From a virus, in the IMG/VR virus record IMGVR_UViG_3300043313_001951, positions 1 through 38,300 of that record: 38,300 nt of DNA; one strand, 5' to 3'. How positions within the stretch are numbered: position 1 is the stretch's first letter; each line of letters starts with the position of its first letter. The notes under the pieces are model-generated. The model did not search any database. It had not been told where the DNA came from and saw nothing but the letters and a program-made list of their open reading frames with translations. This document shows positions 27,855 to 35,316 of this stretch, piece by piece. The position numbers were made by a program, and so were the translations under genes.

Positions 27855-30170
27855 ATGGCCCCTGCAACCACACCCCGTAAGCGCCGCCAGAAGGCGACCA
27901 CTGAGATGGGTCGTCAGATGATGCAGCGTGAGCGCCAGCGTCTGGCCAAGGAGCAGGCTGACCTCGGTGAGAAGATGGCCAAGGAGGCCATCGCCAACCG
28001 TGAGATGGGTCGCCCCATCGAGAAGGCCCCGAAGATCCAGGTCGGCGTCAACCGCTCGATCGTGCGGCGCTGCGCCGCCGTGCTCGCCTCCGAGGGCGTG
28101 GCCGTGCCGATCAAGGCCGTGGCTGCCCAGGGCAACGAGGGCATGCGTGCGTGGACCGACTTCGAGCGCATCGCCATCCGCTTCGTGCCTCACGAGGACG
28201 TGCGCCTGCTCGCCGCCACCCTGCGTGGCCTCATGTACCACGAGGGTGGTCACATCCGCTGGACCGTCCCGTTCCGGGAACTGGCCGCACTGGCCGGGGT
28301 CACCCTGCCCGCCGGTGGTGCCATGAGCACCAGCACCAAGGCGCTGCACACGGCGTGGAACTGCCTGGAGGACCAGCGCATGGAGACCGCCGTGGTCTCG
28401 GACTCACCCCGCAAGGCGGCGTACTTCACCCCGCTGGTGATGACCGAGCACGCGGCGACGCTCGACAACATGGCGGCGAACTGGCCGCTGCTGGTGTGGC
28501 GGCGCTACCTGCCTTCCAAGCTGCGCGTCGAGGCCCGCCGCATGTTCGTGGTCAAGCACAACATGCTGAGCGGTGACGGTGACGAACTGGCCACCATGCT
28601 CGACGACGTCGTGACCCGCTACGTCATGGCCACCGACGCCGCCGACATGTGGGCCTGCGTCGAGGCGATGCTGATCATCCTGCGCCGGTGCCAGCCGTTG
28701 GCTTCCAACATGGAGGACGCCGGGCACACCCAGCAGGGCGGACGTGAACTGCCTGAGGACTTCCAAGGGCTGACCATCCCGGTCTCCCCCAGCATGATGG
28801 ACGACGACGCCGCTCCCGAGATGGACGAGGACGACGATGTCGACATCGACGACGACGAGAGCCTGGCCGACCTCGACGAGGACGAGATCCAGCACGTCAT
28901 GGAGGTGCTGTCGCACTCCATGCTCAGCCCCGAGGTGCTGCTGGAGGTGCGCTACGTCATGGAGGGCTCGGAAGGCTCCAAGGCCGATGAGGGCTCCAAG
29001 GACGAGGACGAGGACTTCGCAGGCTCGCCCGGCGGGCTCCTCGACGACGACGACGAGGACGACGAGGACGACGACTCAGACGGGACAGAAGGCTCCGACG
29101 ACCAGGCAGAAGAGGACGACGCCGATGAGGCTCCAAGCGAGCGCGACGTCCGCCAGGGCAACAGCCCGGCGGACGACAGCCAGCCGGATGACGGTGGCGA
29201 TGAGGACGACGCCGATGACGCCGACGAGGACGATGAGGCTGACGAGGGCGACGACGAGGACCACGGCGGCAGCGACTCTGGCACACACGCCAAGGACGAG
29301 GAGCCCGAGGACGAGTTCACCCAGGAAGATCTCGACGAACTGCTCCAAGACGCCGAGGAGGAGCGCTACAACCAGCGCGATCTCGACGGTGACATGGAGG
29401 CGTTCCATGACGCCAACGACAACAGCGTCACCGACCTGGACACCTACAGCGCCGGGTTCGAGACCAACGACGTCCTCATCTCCCAGGCCGAGTCACTGGC
29501 CCAGGACATCGAGGATGCGTTCCATGCCCACACCATGGACCGTCAACCGGCGTGGGTCGAGCAGCAGCGCCGTGGCGTGCTGAACGTCGGTCGCTACGCC
29601 ACCCGTGCGCCGGGAGACACCGAGTTCTTCCGCCAGTGGACCGAGGACGACCAGCCCGGCTACGACATCGCCGTGTCGGTGCTCCTCGACTACAGCGGTT
29701 CCATGAGCGCCCACACGGCGCAACTGGCCCAGGCGGGCTACGCCTGCAAGCTGGCCTGCCAGAAGCTGGAGATCCCGTGCACCGTGGTCCTGTGGGACAC
29801 CGAGGCCCTGACCCTGTGGGACGCCAACGAGGTGGCCGACGGCCTGCCGACCATCCAGGCTGCCGGGGGCACCGTGCCCGACATGGCCCTGGTCGACCTG
29901 GACAACCAGCGCTGCGACCGTGAGAAGCACCTGGTGCTGATCATGACCGACGGCCAGTGGCAGGGACGCTGGGCCAACGGTGGCGGCACCCTGGCCTGGT
30001 ACAAGGACGACGGGCGCATCATGCTCGGCTTCGGCTTCGCTCGGGACGCCCGGGCGGCTCAGAACCACGCTCGCTCGATGGTGGGCCGGGGCTGCGACGA
30101 GGCGTTCGGCATCGTCGACCTGATGGCCATCCCGGAGTTCCTGGAGTCAGCCCTGCTCGAACTGGTCTGA
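27855..30170 (+). CDS. CobT-like VWA protein with HEGGH motif
   Basis: A 771-residue protein. The N-terminal 60 residues are a basic coiled coil. Residues 100-260 carry YHEGGHIRW (H129-E130-x-x-H133) and, 39 residues on, NCLEDQRME (E172). That is a gluzincin-type HExxH...E layout also seen in CobT-like proteins. Residues 275-560 are extremely acidic, with Asp/Glu runs. The C-terminal VWA domain has the MIDAS start DYSGSMS (D612, S614, S616) and LIMTDGQW. The acidic linker plus VWA is the CobT/ChlD architecture that docks on a AAA+ ring (the divergent 26369 gene). It ends in a hydrophobic helix-like segment. Whether the HEGGH is an active peptidase is unknown. Confidence 0.9.
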   Translation: MAPATTPRKRRQKATTEMGRQMMQRERQRLAKEQADLGEKMAKEAIANREMGRPIEKAPKIQVGVNRSIVRRCAAVLASEGVAVPIKAVAAQGNEGMRAWTDFERIAIRFVPHEDVRLLAATLRGLMYHEGGHIRWTVPFRELAALAGVTLPAGGAMSTSTKALHTAWNCLEDQRMETAVVSDSPRKAAYFTPLVMTEHAATLDNMAANWPLLVWRRYLPSKLRVEARRMFVVKHNMLSGDGDELATMLDDVVTRYVMATDAADMWACVEAMLIILRRCQPLASNMEDAGHTQQGGRELPEDFQGLTIPVSPSMMDDDAAPEMDEDDDVDIDDDESLADLDEDEIQHVMEVLSHSMLSPEVLLEVRYVMEGSEGSKADEGSKDEDEDFAGSPGGLLDDDDEDDEDDDSDGTEGSDDQAEEDDADEAPSERDVRQGNSPADDSQPDDGGDEDDADDADEDDEADEGDDEDHGGSDSGTHAKDEEPEDEFTQEDLDELLQDAEEERYNQRDLDGDMEAFHDANDNSVTDLDTYSAGFETNDVLISQAESLAQDIEDAFHAHTMDRQPAWVEQQRRGVLNVGRYATRAPGDTEFFRQWTEDDQPGYDIAVSVLLDYSGSMSAHTAQLAQAGYACKLACQKLEIPCTVVLWDTEALTLWDANEVADGLPTIQAAGGTVPDMALVDLDNQRCDREKHLVLIMTDGQWQGRWANGGGTLAWYKDDGRIMLGFGFARDARAAQNHARSMVGRGCDEAFGIVDLMAIPEFLESALLELV

Positions 30171-30183
30171 CCGATACGCCGGT

Positions 30184-30215
30184 ATGCCGTCCCCCCACCC
30201 CAGAGGGGACGGCAT
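30184..30215 (+). terminator. Terminator after the VWA gene
   Basis: Eleven-base-pair stem ATGCCGTCCCC/GGGGACGGCAT with a ten-base loop, 13 bases past the VWA stop. No T tract follows directly. Confidence 0.75.
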
Positions 30216-30218
30216 GCC

Positions 30219-30232
30219 AGTAACATACTCAC
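30219..30232 (+). promoter_or_regulatory. AGTAACATACTCAC promoter element
   Basis: Fourteen bases identical to 34998-35011. TAACAT or CATACT can be a -10. Transcription from here would read through the small-gene run 30269 to 34422 with a leader of about 35 bases. Confidence 0.55.
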
Positions 30233-30268
30233 TTGAACCGACCGCCTCACACCTGACGAGACTCCACC

Positions 30269-30529
30269 ATGCCCAAGAAGAAGGCCGCACCGAAGAAGAA
30301 GGCCGAGTCCACTCGGGTCCAGCCCAGCCGACGCAAGGGCTGGCTGGTCTGTGATCGGTGCTCGACGACCCTGGAGTTCGTCGATGGCGGATCCGATGGT
30401 TGGCCGCAGCACCGCTGCACCGACCGCACGTCTCGCATCAGCGAGATCCGCCCGTTCACCACCTGGGTCGACACCGACCCCAAGCCCCCTCTCCCGACCC
30501 GGGAGAGCTACCCAGCCGACTGGCTGTGA
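30269..30529 (+). CDS. Basic zinc-ribbon protein
   Basis: An 86-residue protein from ATG 30269. A Lys/Ala-rich start (PKKKAAPKKKAE) is followed by GWLVCDRCSTTLEFVDGG and PQHRCTDRTSR, a CxxC...HxxC ribbon. The end is Pro-rich. The basic tail and ribbon suggest nucleic-acid or ribosome binding. First gene of a coupled rightward operon. Confidence 0.78.
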   Translation: MPKKKAAPKKKAESTRVQPSRRKGWLVCDRCSTTLEFVDGGSDGWPQHRCTDRTSRISEIRPFTTWVDTDPKPPLPTRESYPADWL

Positions 30530-30538
30530 GAGGAATCA

Positions 30539-30838
30539 ATGACCCTGACCGATGACGCCGTGGCGGCGGTGGAGAGCGCCTACCTGCTCGTCCAGCGCTA
30601 CGAGGAGACTCGTGACGCCGCCCTGAACGACGACCGCCACCTGTGCAACGCGTGGCTACTGGAGGCGACGAGGATCCTCGCCAACAGCCGCAAGGAGCAG
30701 GAGGACCATCCCCATGTGCAGCAGCGCACCAACGGCCTGGAGCCGATGGAGCGCATCGCCAACCTGCTGGAGGCCGTGATGGGTGCGACGGAGGACGGCA
30801 CGCCGTACCTGCGTGTGGTGACGGGGAGCCGGAAGTGA
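30539..30838 (+). CDS. Helical hypothetical protein
   Basis: A 99-residue protein from ATG 30539 with GAGAGGA six bases upstream. All-helical and acidic (DDAVAAVESAYLLVQRYEET, LLEATRILANSRKEQED). Coupled to the next gene by GTGA. Unknown. Confidence 0.78.
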   Translation: MTLTDDAVAAVESAYLLVQRYEETRDAALNDDRHLCNAWLLEATRILANSRKEQEDHPHVQQRTNGLEPMERIANLLEAVMGATEDGTPYLRVVTGSRK

Positions 30839-31299
30839 GCGACGAGATGGATGCACTGATAGGGGACTATGCCCCTGAACCGCTGATCGATGCCGACCGT
30901 GTCGTCGAGATCCTCAAGGACGTCCTCTTCCGGGACGATGAGATCGAGGGCAGCATGACCGACCCGGCCAACCTGCCCGAGGACGCCCTGATCGTCGAGG
31001 GCATCGTCAACCCGTGGGGCTTCAACCGGGAGCGCCTGGAGAGCCACCGCGACGAGATCGCCAAGATGCTCCAGGGCCTGCCCCGGGAGTTCCGATCCCA
31101 GGAGTTCGGCGGCGAGGGTGGCTGGTCGTTCCTCAACGCCTGCAACGACGCCCAGGACGTCCAGTGGACCGGCCTGCACCAGACCGTGGACATCCTGATC
31201 TGCCTCGGCATCGGCCTGGGCCTGGCCGAGTGGCTGCTCCCCCGGGAGATGTGGGGCGCACTGCCCGGCGGCATGCCGTACCTGGTGGTGCGGACGTGA
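30835..31299 (+). CDS. Hypothetical protein
   Basis: A 154-residue protein from GTG 30835 overlapping the upstream TGA. An acidic start (LIDADRVVEILKDVLFRDDE), then LIVEGIVNPWGFNRERLESH and GGEGGWSFLNACNDAQDVQW. A hydrophobic helix near the end (VDILICLGIGLGLAEWLL) could be buried or membrane-touching. This N-terminal pattern is seen in other actinophage proteins. Function not known. Confidence 0.78.
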   Translation: MSDEMDALIGDYAPEPLIDADRVVEILKDVLFRDDEIEGSMTDPANLPEDALIVEGIVNPWGFNRERLESHRDEIAKMLQGLPREFRSQEFGGEGGWSFLNACNDAQDVQWTGLHQTVDILICLGIGLGLAEWLLPREMWGALPGGMPYLVVRT

Positions 31300-31874
31300 T
31301 GGCCATGCTCGAAGTCGAGGGCTGGGTGTGGTGCGACAAGCACCAGGCGGTCCACGAGGAGACCTACCACCCCCGGCACTTCTCAGTCGGTGGCGACTGC
31401 CTGCCCCACCATCACCACGTGATGTACATCAGCAACCCGGCGGTGTTCCAAGAGCCTGAGGTTGTTCCAACGCCGACCCCCGGGTCGGTCCAGCGAGAGG
31501 ATGTCCCAGTGGGCAGCCCCAAGGGTGAGTACAGCGGTGTCGAGGCCGAGCAGGTGCTGGATGGTCACGTTCGTTCCAAGGTCACTCCCATGAAGGTGCG
31601 TCGACACACCGAGGAGTCGCGGAAGATCTGGTTCGACAACCTCTACGAGGCCCTGCCCAACGACCTGCTGCCCGCCGACAAGGAGCGCATCACCGAGGCC
31701 CTGTTGGAGACGACGATCACCATGGGCAACGAGATGCGCCGCAAGCGGCTCATCGACAAGCTGAGGGCTGCATCCGATGAGATGGAGACGTGGGACCCCC
31801 AGATGAACCCACCGATGGCTGACTGGGGCGACCTGATGGACGACGCCGCCGAAGAGATCGAGAGCATGTTGTGA
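31299..31874 (+). CDS. Hypothetical protein, two-part
   Basis: A 191-residue protein; ATG 31299 overlaps the upstream TGA (TGATG). The N-terminal 50 residues are Cys/His/Trp-rich (EGWVWCDKHQAVHEETYHPR, GDCLPHHHHVM), with metal-binding potential. A Pro/Val-rich linker carrying three GTTCCAA words in three different codon phases follows. The C-terminal 100 residues are helical (EESRKIWFDNLYEALP, MRRKRLIDKLRAASDEM). Not recognised. Confidence 0.78.
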   Translation: MAMLEVEGWVWCDKHQAVHEETYHPRHFSVGGDCLPHHHHVMYISNPAVFQEPEVVPTPTPGSVQREDVPVGSPKGEYSGVEAEQVLDGHVRSKVTPMKVRRHTEESRKIWFDNLYEALPNDLLPADKERITEALLETTITMGNEMRRKRLIDKLRAASDEMETWDPQMNPPMADWGDLMDDAAEEIESML

Positions 31875-32122
31875 GCATGGTCGATGCAGAGGCTGTCCGC
31901 CTTACCTTGCTATGGCTGGCCGAGGAGATGCTGCTCGACGACGTGCTCGACGAGGGCCCGCGAGCACCTTGTTCCAAGTGCAAGCACGATCGTCGGGACC
32001 ACGCCGTCAACGGTGACGCCGACAATCCCACACCATGGCCCTGCAACTTCCCCCAGTCACGTGGAGCGCCTGCAATCCTGTGCTATTGTGGGGACTACGA
32101 ACCGATGAGGGAGGACGAATGA
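31871..32122 (+). CDS. Cys-rich small protein
   Basis: An 83-residue protein from GTG 31871 (GTGA overlap). An acidic leucine-rich helix (RLTLLWLAEEMLLDDVLDEG) precedes PCSKCKHDRRDHAV, WPCNFPQSRG and LCYCGDYEP. The set CxxC, H, C, CxC fits a zinc site and resembles phage proteins with a C-x-x-C-x-H-x-x-x-H ribbon. Contains one GTTCCAA at 31971. Confidence 0.76.
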   Translation: MSMVDAEAVRLTLLWLAEEMLLDDVLDEGPRAPCSKCKHDRRDHAVNGDADNPTPWPCNFPQSRGAPAILCYCGDYEPMREDE

Positions 32123-32433
32123 CAACCTGGGCCGAACTGCGAGAAGAGGCAGAGCGCACCATCGAACTGCGCCGTGACGTCGAGTACGCCGGTGGACAGA
32201 CGCTGGCCAACATGATCCTGGAGATGAGGGAAGCCGACGACGAGGAGTTCGCTGAACACATCGCCATCGGCGTGCACACCGGGCTCCGCAAGGGCTCGGA
32301 GGCTCCCAGCAGTGGCCCGCTGTGGCGGGCCATCAGCGAGAGCAGCGACAGCGCATGGCCCGATGCCTGCGCCTACGCGGTGTCCGGCATCAAGTCGATG
32401 GGCTACAAGCTCGTCCGTGAGGTCAAGCCATGA
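32119..32433 (+). CDS. Hypothetical protein
   Basis: A 104-residue protein from ATG 32119, overlapping the upstream stop. Acidic helices (WAELREEAERTIELRRDVEY, LANMILEMREADDEEFAEHI) and a C-terminal AYAVSGIKSMGYKLVRE. No family was recognised. Confidence 0.78.
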   Translation: MTTWAELREEAERTIELRRDVEYAGGQTLANMILEMREADDEEFAEHIAIGVHTGLRKGSEAPSSGPLWRAISESSDSAWPDACAYAVSGIKSMGYKLVREVKP

Positions 32434-32558
32434 AGATCACCGCAGCCTGGTACTGGAGCGACGGTCGGGTGGCCTGGATGGCCGACGGCAAGATGTTCAC
32501 CTGCAACGCCGACACACCGTGGGGCCAGCACCTGATCGAGAGCGGGATCGTCAAGTGA
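32430..32558 (+). CDS. 42-residue hypothetical protein
   Basis: ATG 32430 overlaps the upstream stop and TGA 32558 overlaps the next GTG. MKITAAWYWSDGRVAWMADG then KMFTCNADTPWGQHLIES: a small beta-hairpin-like, Trp-rich protein with GC-rich third positions. Unknown function. Confidence 0.68.
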   Translation: MKITAAWYWSDGRVAWMADGKMFTCNADTPWGQHLIESGIVK

Positions 32559-32821
32559 CCGCCAACAAGTACGAGGAGGCCGTGAACGAGACCCGCAGTG
32601 TCCTGGCCGAGTGGCTGGGCCTGCTGGAGACCGGCCAGCGCATCGACTCGCCACACAGCCGTGACGTCATCGCTCGACGGGTCGTCGATCGGCTGATCGC
32701 CAAGGGCGTCATCCAGTCGACCGAGGAGGACGACCTGGTCGACCGGTACCGCACCGGGCCGTTGAAGCCGGGCCGCAAGATCATCTCGGGCAAGCCCGCC
32801 GGGCCGGTGGTGACGCCGTGA
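32555..32821 (+). CDS. Small helical hypothetical protein
   Basis: An 88-residue protein from GTG 32555. ANKYEEAVNETRSVLAEWLG, RDVIARRVVDRLIAKGVIQS and a basic C-terminal stretch LKPGRKIISGKPAG. Coupled on both sides. Not recognised. Confidence 0.74.
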   Translation: MTANKYEEAVNETRSVLAEWLGLLETGQRIDSPHSRDVIARRVVDRLIAKGVIQSTEEDDLVDRYRTGPLKPGRKIISGKPAGPVVTP

Positions 32822-32970
32822 ACGAACTGAACGTTCCAATCGACCCCATCCACGCCATGTGTGCGGCCACCGTGCGACTGCTCAACGAGACCGTCCAGGC
32901 CCTCAAAGAGCGAGCCTCGAAGTGGGAGCCCGGTGAGATGCCCAAGGACTGGGTCCCACCGAGACGGTGA
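32818..32970 (+). CDS. 50-residue hypothetical protein
   Basis: GTG 32818 overlaps the upstream TGA. NELNVPIDPIHAMCAATVRL then LNETVQALKERASKWEPGEM, ending DWVPPRR. Contains a GTTCCAA at 32833. Helical. Last gene before a 66-base structured gap. Confidence 0.7.
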   Translation: MNELNVPIDPIHAMCAATVRLLNETVQALKERASKWEPGEMPKDWVPPRR

Positions 32971-32989
32971 CCTACATGTGATGATGGAA

Positions 32990-33028
32990 CCCCAGGTGCA
33001 CTCTCCGCCCGAGTGTGCCCACCTGGGA
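32990..33028 (+). promoter_or_regulatory. Hairpin next to a ribosome-binding site
   Basis: CCCCAGGTGCACTC pairs with GAGTGTGCCCACCTGGG with one small bulge. The 3' arm runs into the GGGAGG (33025-33030) of the gene at 33037. Folding could partly hide the ribosome-binding site; a terminator stem is the alternative. Confidence 0.5.
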
Positions 33029-33036
33029 GGTGCAGG

Positions 33037-33201
33037 ATGGAACTCCATCCGATGGTCCTGTTGGAATGGCGAGAGGATCACCACCTCTCTCAACGATCAC
33101 TGATCTGGATCGAGGAGCACGCCGATCCCGGCGACGCTCACCCGATCAACTCCGCCATCGCTCAACTCCGCGCTGAGCATGTCGATCGGCTCGTGTCATG
33201 A
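33037..33201 (+). CDS. Small acidic hypothetical protein
   Basis: A 54-residue protein from ATG 33037 with GGGAGG six bases upstream, ending in an ATGA overlap with the lipoprotein gene. ELHPMVLLEWREDHHLSQRS, then a helix NSAIAQLRAEHVDRLV. Unknown. Confidence 0.7.
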   Translation: MELHPMVLLEWREDHHLSQRSLIWIEEHADPGDAHPINSAIAQLRAEHVDRLVS

Positions 33202-34238
33202 GGGGCCGTCTGTTCAGCGTGTTGGCACCAGCCCTGCTGTTGTCCCAGTGCGCCCCACAATGCGCTCCAGTCCCCGAGGCTGCCGTGGCCCGCCCACCGG
33301 CGTGTGAGGCGAATCCGAACCATCCTCAGTGCGTTCCAACGCCCGTGACGACAGCGCCCGCGACGACGACGGTTCCAACGCCGCCGCCGCCCAGTGGCGT
33401 GCAGTTCTTCGAGGACTTCTCGACGGACACCAGGGCCCGCTTCGACTGGCGGGGGCAGACATCCAGTTCCCCGGGTCTCACCCCAGAGTTCCTGGGTGAG
33501 CACAACATGGACTGCGCTGGTCCGGACACCACCCGTGTGGTCCACGCTCCAGCGCCGCTGCTGGGCCTCCCATGGGGTGGCACATCGAACGTGGATGTCA
33601 CCAACACCGAACTGGTGTGGTGGTGCGCCCCTGGTGGCAACCCGGCCAACGGCCACATGATGACGGCTCTCAACGACGGGGGCATCGGCACCCTCTCGTT
33701 CACGCCGAAGCAGACGCTGACCAACATCCACAGCGTGTGCTGGGACCAGAACATGAACAACCTGGGCGGCGGCAAGTGGCTCAACGTGTTCGTCGTTCCG
33801 GCTGGTGCCTACTCAGGTGACCCGGCCTACGCCGCCACCTCGGGCCTGCCCTTCGGCGGGATCCCGCAGATGCCACCTGACGGCACGGTCGACTTCACGT
33901 GGTTCACCGGGTCGATCGAGGCCAACGTCTGGTCAGGCGGCCACTCGAACCACCTGTTCGACGCCTGGAAGTCTTCACCGGACTACCCGGGCTTCATCGG
34001 GATGGACCCGTCGCCAGCGCCCCGCTACACGATCTGCCTCGACGACGCCGCCGACACGGTGACGTTGGAGCGCCCGTTCGACGGCCTCGACTCGGACAAC
34101 GACGTCTACGCCGTGCCGGGCCTCGACTTCCCCGACGGGAACGTCAAGGTCATCTTCCAGGACGCCAGCTACAACCCGGACAAGCATGAGGGCACAGGTC
34201 ACCTGACCTGGCACTGGGACAACATCACCATCTCGTAA
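33198..34238 (+). CDS. Large secreted lipoprotein with beta-sandwich-like domain
   Basis: A 346-residue protein from ATG 33198. The signal peptide ends in LLLSQC (lipobox-like, Cys18), followed by a Cys- and Pro/Thr-rich linker (TTAPATTTVPTPPPP). From residue 68 a strand-rich domain begins: VQFFEDFSTDTRARFDWRG, ELVWWCAPGGNPANGHMMTA, GGIGTLSFTPKQTL, LNVFVVPAGAY, and the end GHLTWHWDNITI. The FxDDFS start and GHxTWHWDNI end resemble LamG/concanavalin-like sugar-binding folds of secreted actinobacterial proteins. No clear glycosidase acid pair was identified. It would sit on the cell surface and might block adsorption or bind glycans. Confidence 0.82.
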   Translation: MRGRLFSVLAPALLLSQCAPQCAPVPEAAVARPPACEANPNHPQCVPTPVTTAPATTTVPTPPPPSGVQFFEDFSTDTRARFDWRGQTSSSPGLTPEFLGEHNMDCAGPDTTRVVHAPAPLLGLPWGGTSNVDVTNTELVWWCAPGGNPANGHMMTALNDGGIGTLSFTPKQTLTNIHSVCWDQNMNNLGGGKWLNVFVVPAGAYSGDPAYAATSGLPFGGIPQMPPDGTVDFTWFTGSIEANVWSGGHSNHLFDAWKSSPDYPGFIGMDPSPAPRYTICLDDAADTVTLERPFDGLDSDNDVYAVPGLDFPDGNVKVIFQDASYNPDKHEGTGHLTWHWDNITIS

Positions 34239-34239
34239 G

Positions 34240-34422
34240 TTGGCTAGCGTCCCGGCAACGGACGCGGACCAGCAGCAGATCCAAGCCCTTGAGGAGCGTG
34301 TACGGATCCTTGAGGCGTGCATCGCAGAGATCGAGCAGCGCCTCGGACTGCGACGCCGACCGGGTGCCGTGCCGGGGGTGCCTCCGCCACCTCCGGCACC
34401 ACCCCGCTCGAAGACCAGGTGA
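34240..34422 (+). CDS. Small coiled-coil protein (TTG start)
   Basis: A 60-residue frame from TTG 34240, one base after the lipoprotein stop, with no clear ribosome-binding site. QQQIQALEERVRILEACIAE forms heptads, followed by a Pro-rich basic tail. The composition is right for coding; the start is doubtful. Confidence 0.52.
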   Translation: MASVPATDADQQQIQALEERVRILEACIAEIEQRLGLRRRPGAVPGVPPPPPAPPRSKTR

Positions 34423-34510
34423 CCTCGGTCACATTTGGCCATAGTGCGGTATCAGGCGGTGTCTACGGACTTCTCCATGTGCACCTCCTGGCTCATGCCA
34501 CCCAGCCGCC

Positions 34511-34516
34511 TACAGT
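34511..34516 (+). promoter_or_regulatory. Leaderless-type -10 (TACAGT)
   Basis: TACAGT, six bases, ATG 34523. The 100 bases before it hold no gene; they contain GCGGTATCAGGCGG near 34447. Confidence 0.55.
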
Positions 34517-34522
34517 TGGGAC

Positions 34523-35002
34523 ATGCCAGGCGACCCACAACGGAGCCCCTACCCCAAGCCTGAGGAGGCCGGGAACTCACCGTGGAGGACTGCTCACGCC
34601 ATCCATGGTGCGGGCGACGCCGGGGTGTACTTCAAGGGCGCACCAAAGGCTCCAGCGCCGTGGCCGTCGGCCGGGCGCACCAAGTCCAACCCTCGTGGCT
34701 ACGACCCGGCATTGGTCGAGAAGGCGCTGGGCAACCCGGCTCCGCACATGCGCGAGATGGACCCCCGCAACCTCCATGCCGGTCAGCCGTGGGTGACGTC
34801 GGAGGGCGTGAACCATTACATGGGCACCGACTACGAGCGCACGGGCCGTACGTTCGCTGATCAGCACGAAGCGGGCAACCGCTTCCCCGTCGTCTACACC
34901 GACACCCAGGGGCGCAACAAGATCCTCTCAGGGCATCATCGGGCGACGGCTGCGCTGCTCCAGGGGCGGCAACTGCGTGCGATCAACGTCCGGGAAGAGT
35001 AA
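34523..35002 (+). CDS. ParB-like (GHHR motif) protein
   Basis: A 159-residue protein from ATG 34523. The N-terminal 60 residues are Pro/Gly/Ala-rich. The C-terminal part has HMREMDPRNLHAGQPWVT and ends in VVYTDTQGRNKILSGHHRAT then AALLQGRQLRAINVRE, the ParB-like G-H-H-R loop plus strand. The overall plan matches the 283-885 protein (disordered start, GHHR near the end), so the two may be distant paralogues. The function is unknown; nuclease or CTPase activity cannot be claimed. Confidence 0.8.
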   Translation: MPGDPQRSPYPKPEEAGNSPWRTAHAIHGAGDAGVYFKGAPKAPAPWPSAGRTKSNPRGYDPALVEKALGNPAPHMREMDPRNLHAGQPWVTSEGVNHYMGTDYERTGRTFADQHEAGNRFPVVYTDTQGRNKILSGHHRATAALLQGRQLRAINVREE

Positions 35003-35011
35003 CATACTCAC
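34998..35011 (+). promoter_or_regulatory. AGTAACATACTCAC element, leaderless for the 35012 gene
   Basis: The second copy of the 14-base element. TAACAT (35000-35005) lies six bases before ATG 35012 and overlaps the TAA stop of the upstream gene. Confidence 0.6.
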
Positions 35012-35215
35012 ATGCTCTTCTGGATCACGCCGACGCTGGCGCTGACCGATGACCCGTTGGAGGCCATGGACACCGACGATGCTCTGTCCTGCATCCTCAA
35101 CGGGCATGACGGCATCGTGGAGACCCCCACCGAGGTTCACGAGATCCTGGCCACGCTCGGACTGAGCGACGACGAGATCACCAACAAGATCGACTTCGCC
35201 CTCGGCATCGGCTAG
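35012..35215 (+). CDS. Small acidic hypothetical protein
   Basis: A 67-residue protein from ATG 35012. LFWITPTLALTDDPLEAMDT then EVHEILATLGLSDDEITNKI: acidic and helical. Its TAG stop lies in a CTAG shared with the convergent gene 35212-35316. Unknown function. Confidence 0.74.
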   Translation: MLFWITPTLALTDDPLEAMDTDDALSCILNGHDGIVETPTEVHEILATLGLSDDEITNKIDFALGIG

Positions 35216-35316
35216 TAGGCCACGTCGTAGAGGACGTAGGCCAACAGGACCAGGTTGACGACGAGGTAGAGGCCGCACCCGAACCCGATGATCCGGGCTT
35301 CTCGGGACCAGGGCAT
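35212..35316 (-). CDS. 34-residue membrane peptide
   Basis: ATG 35316 overlaps the upstream TGA (TGATG) and the stop is TAG at 35212. MPWSREARIIGFGCGLYLVV then NLVLLAYVLYDVAY: a basic start and one long hydrophobic helix. Tail-to-tail with the 35012 gene. Confidence 0.66.
   Translation of the reverse strand: MPWSREARIIGFGCGLYLVVNLVLLAYVLYDVAY

Noticed and set aside
26369-30170. Cobaltochelatase for cobalamin synthesis
   Set aside because: The CobS/CobT resemblance is architectural. There is no CobN-like subunit or other corrin gene, so a biosynthetic role is not claimed.
32981-33103. 40-codon frame (MMEPQVHSPPECAH...)
   Set aside because: It overlaps the hairpin and the better-supported 33037 gene, which has GGGAGG and ATGA coupling to the next gene.
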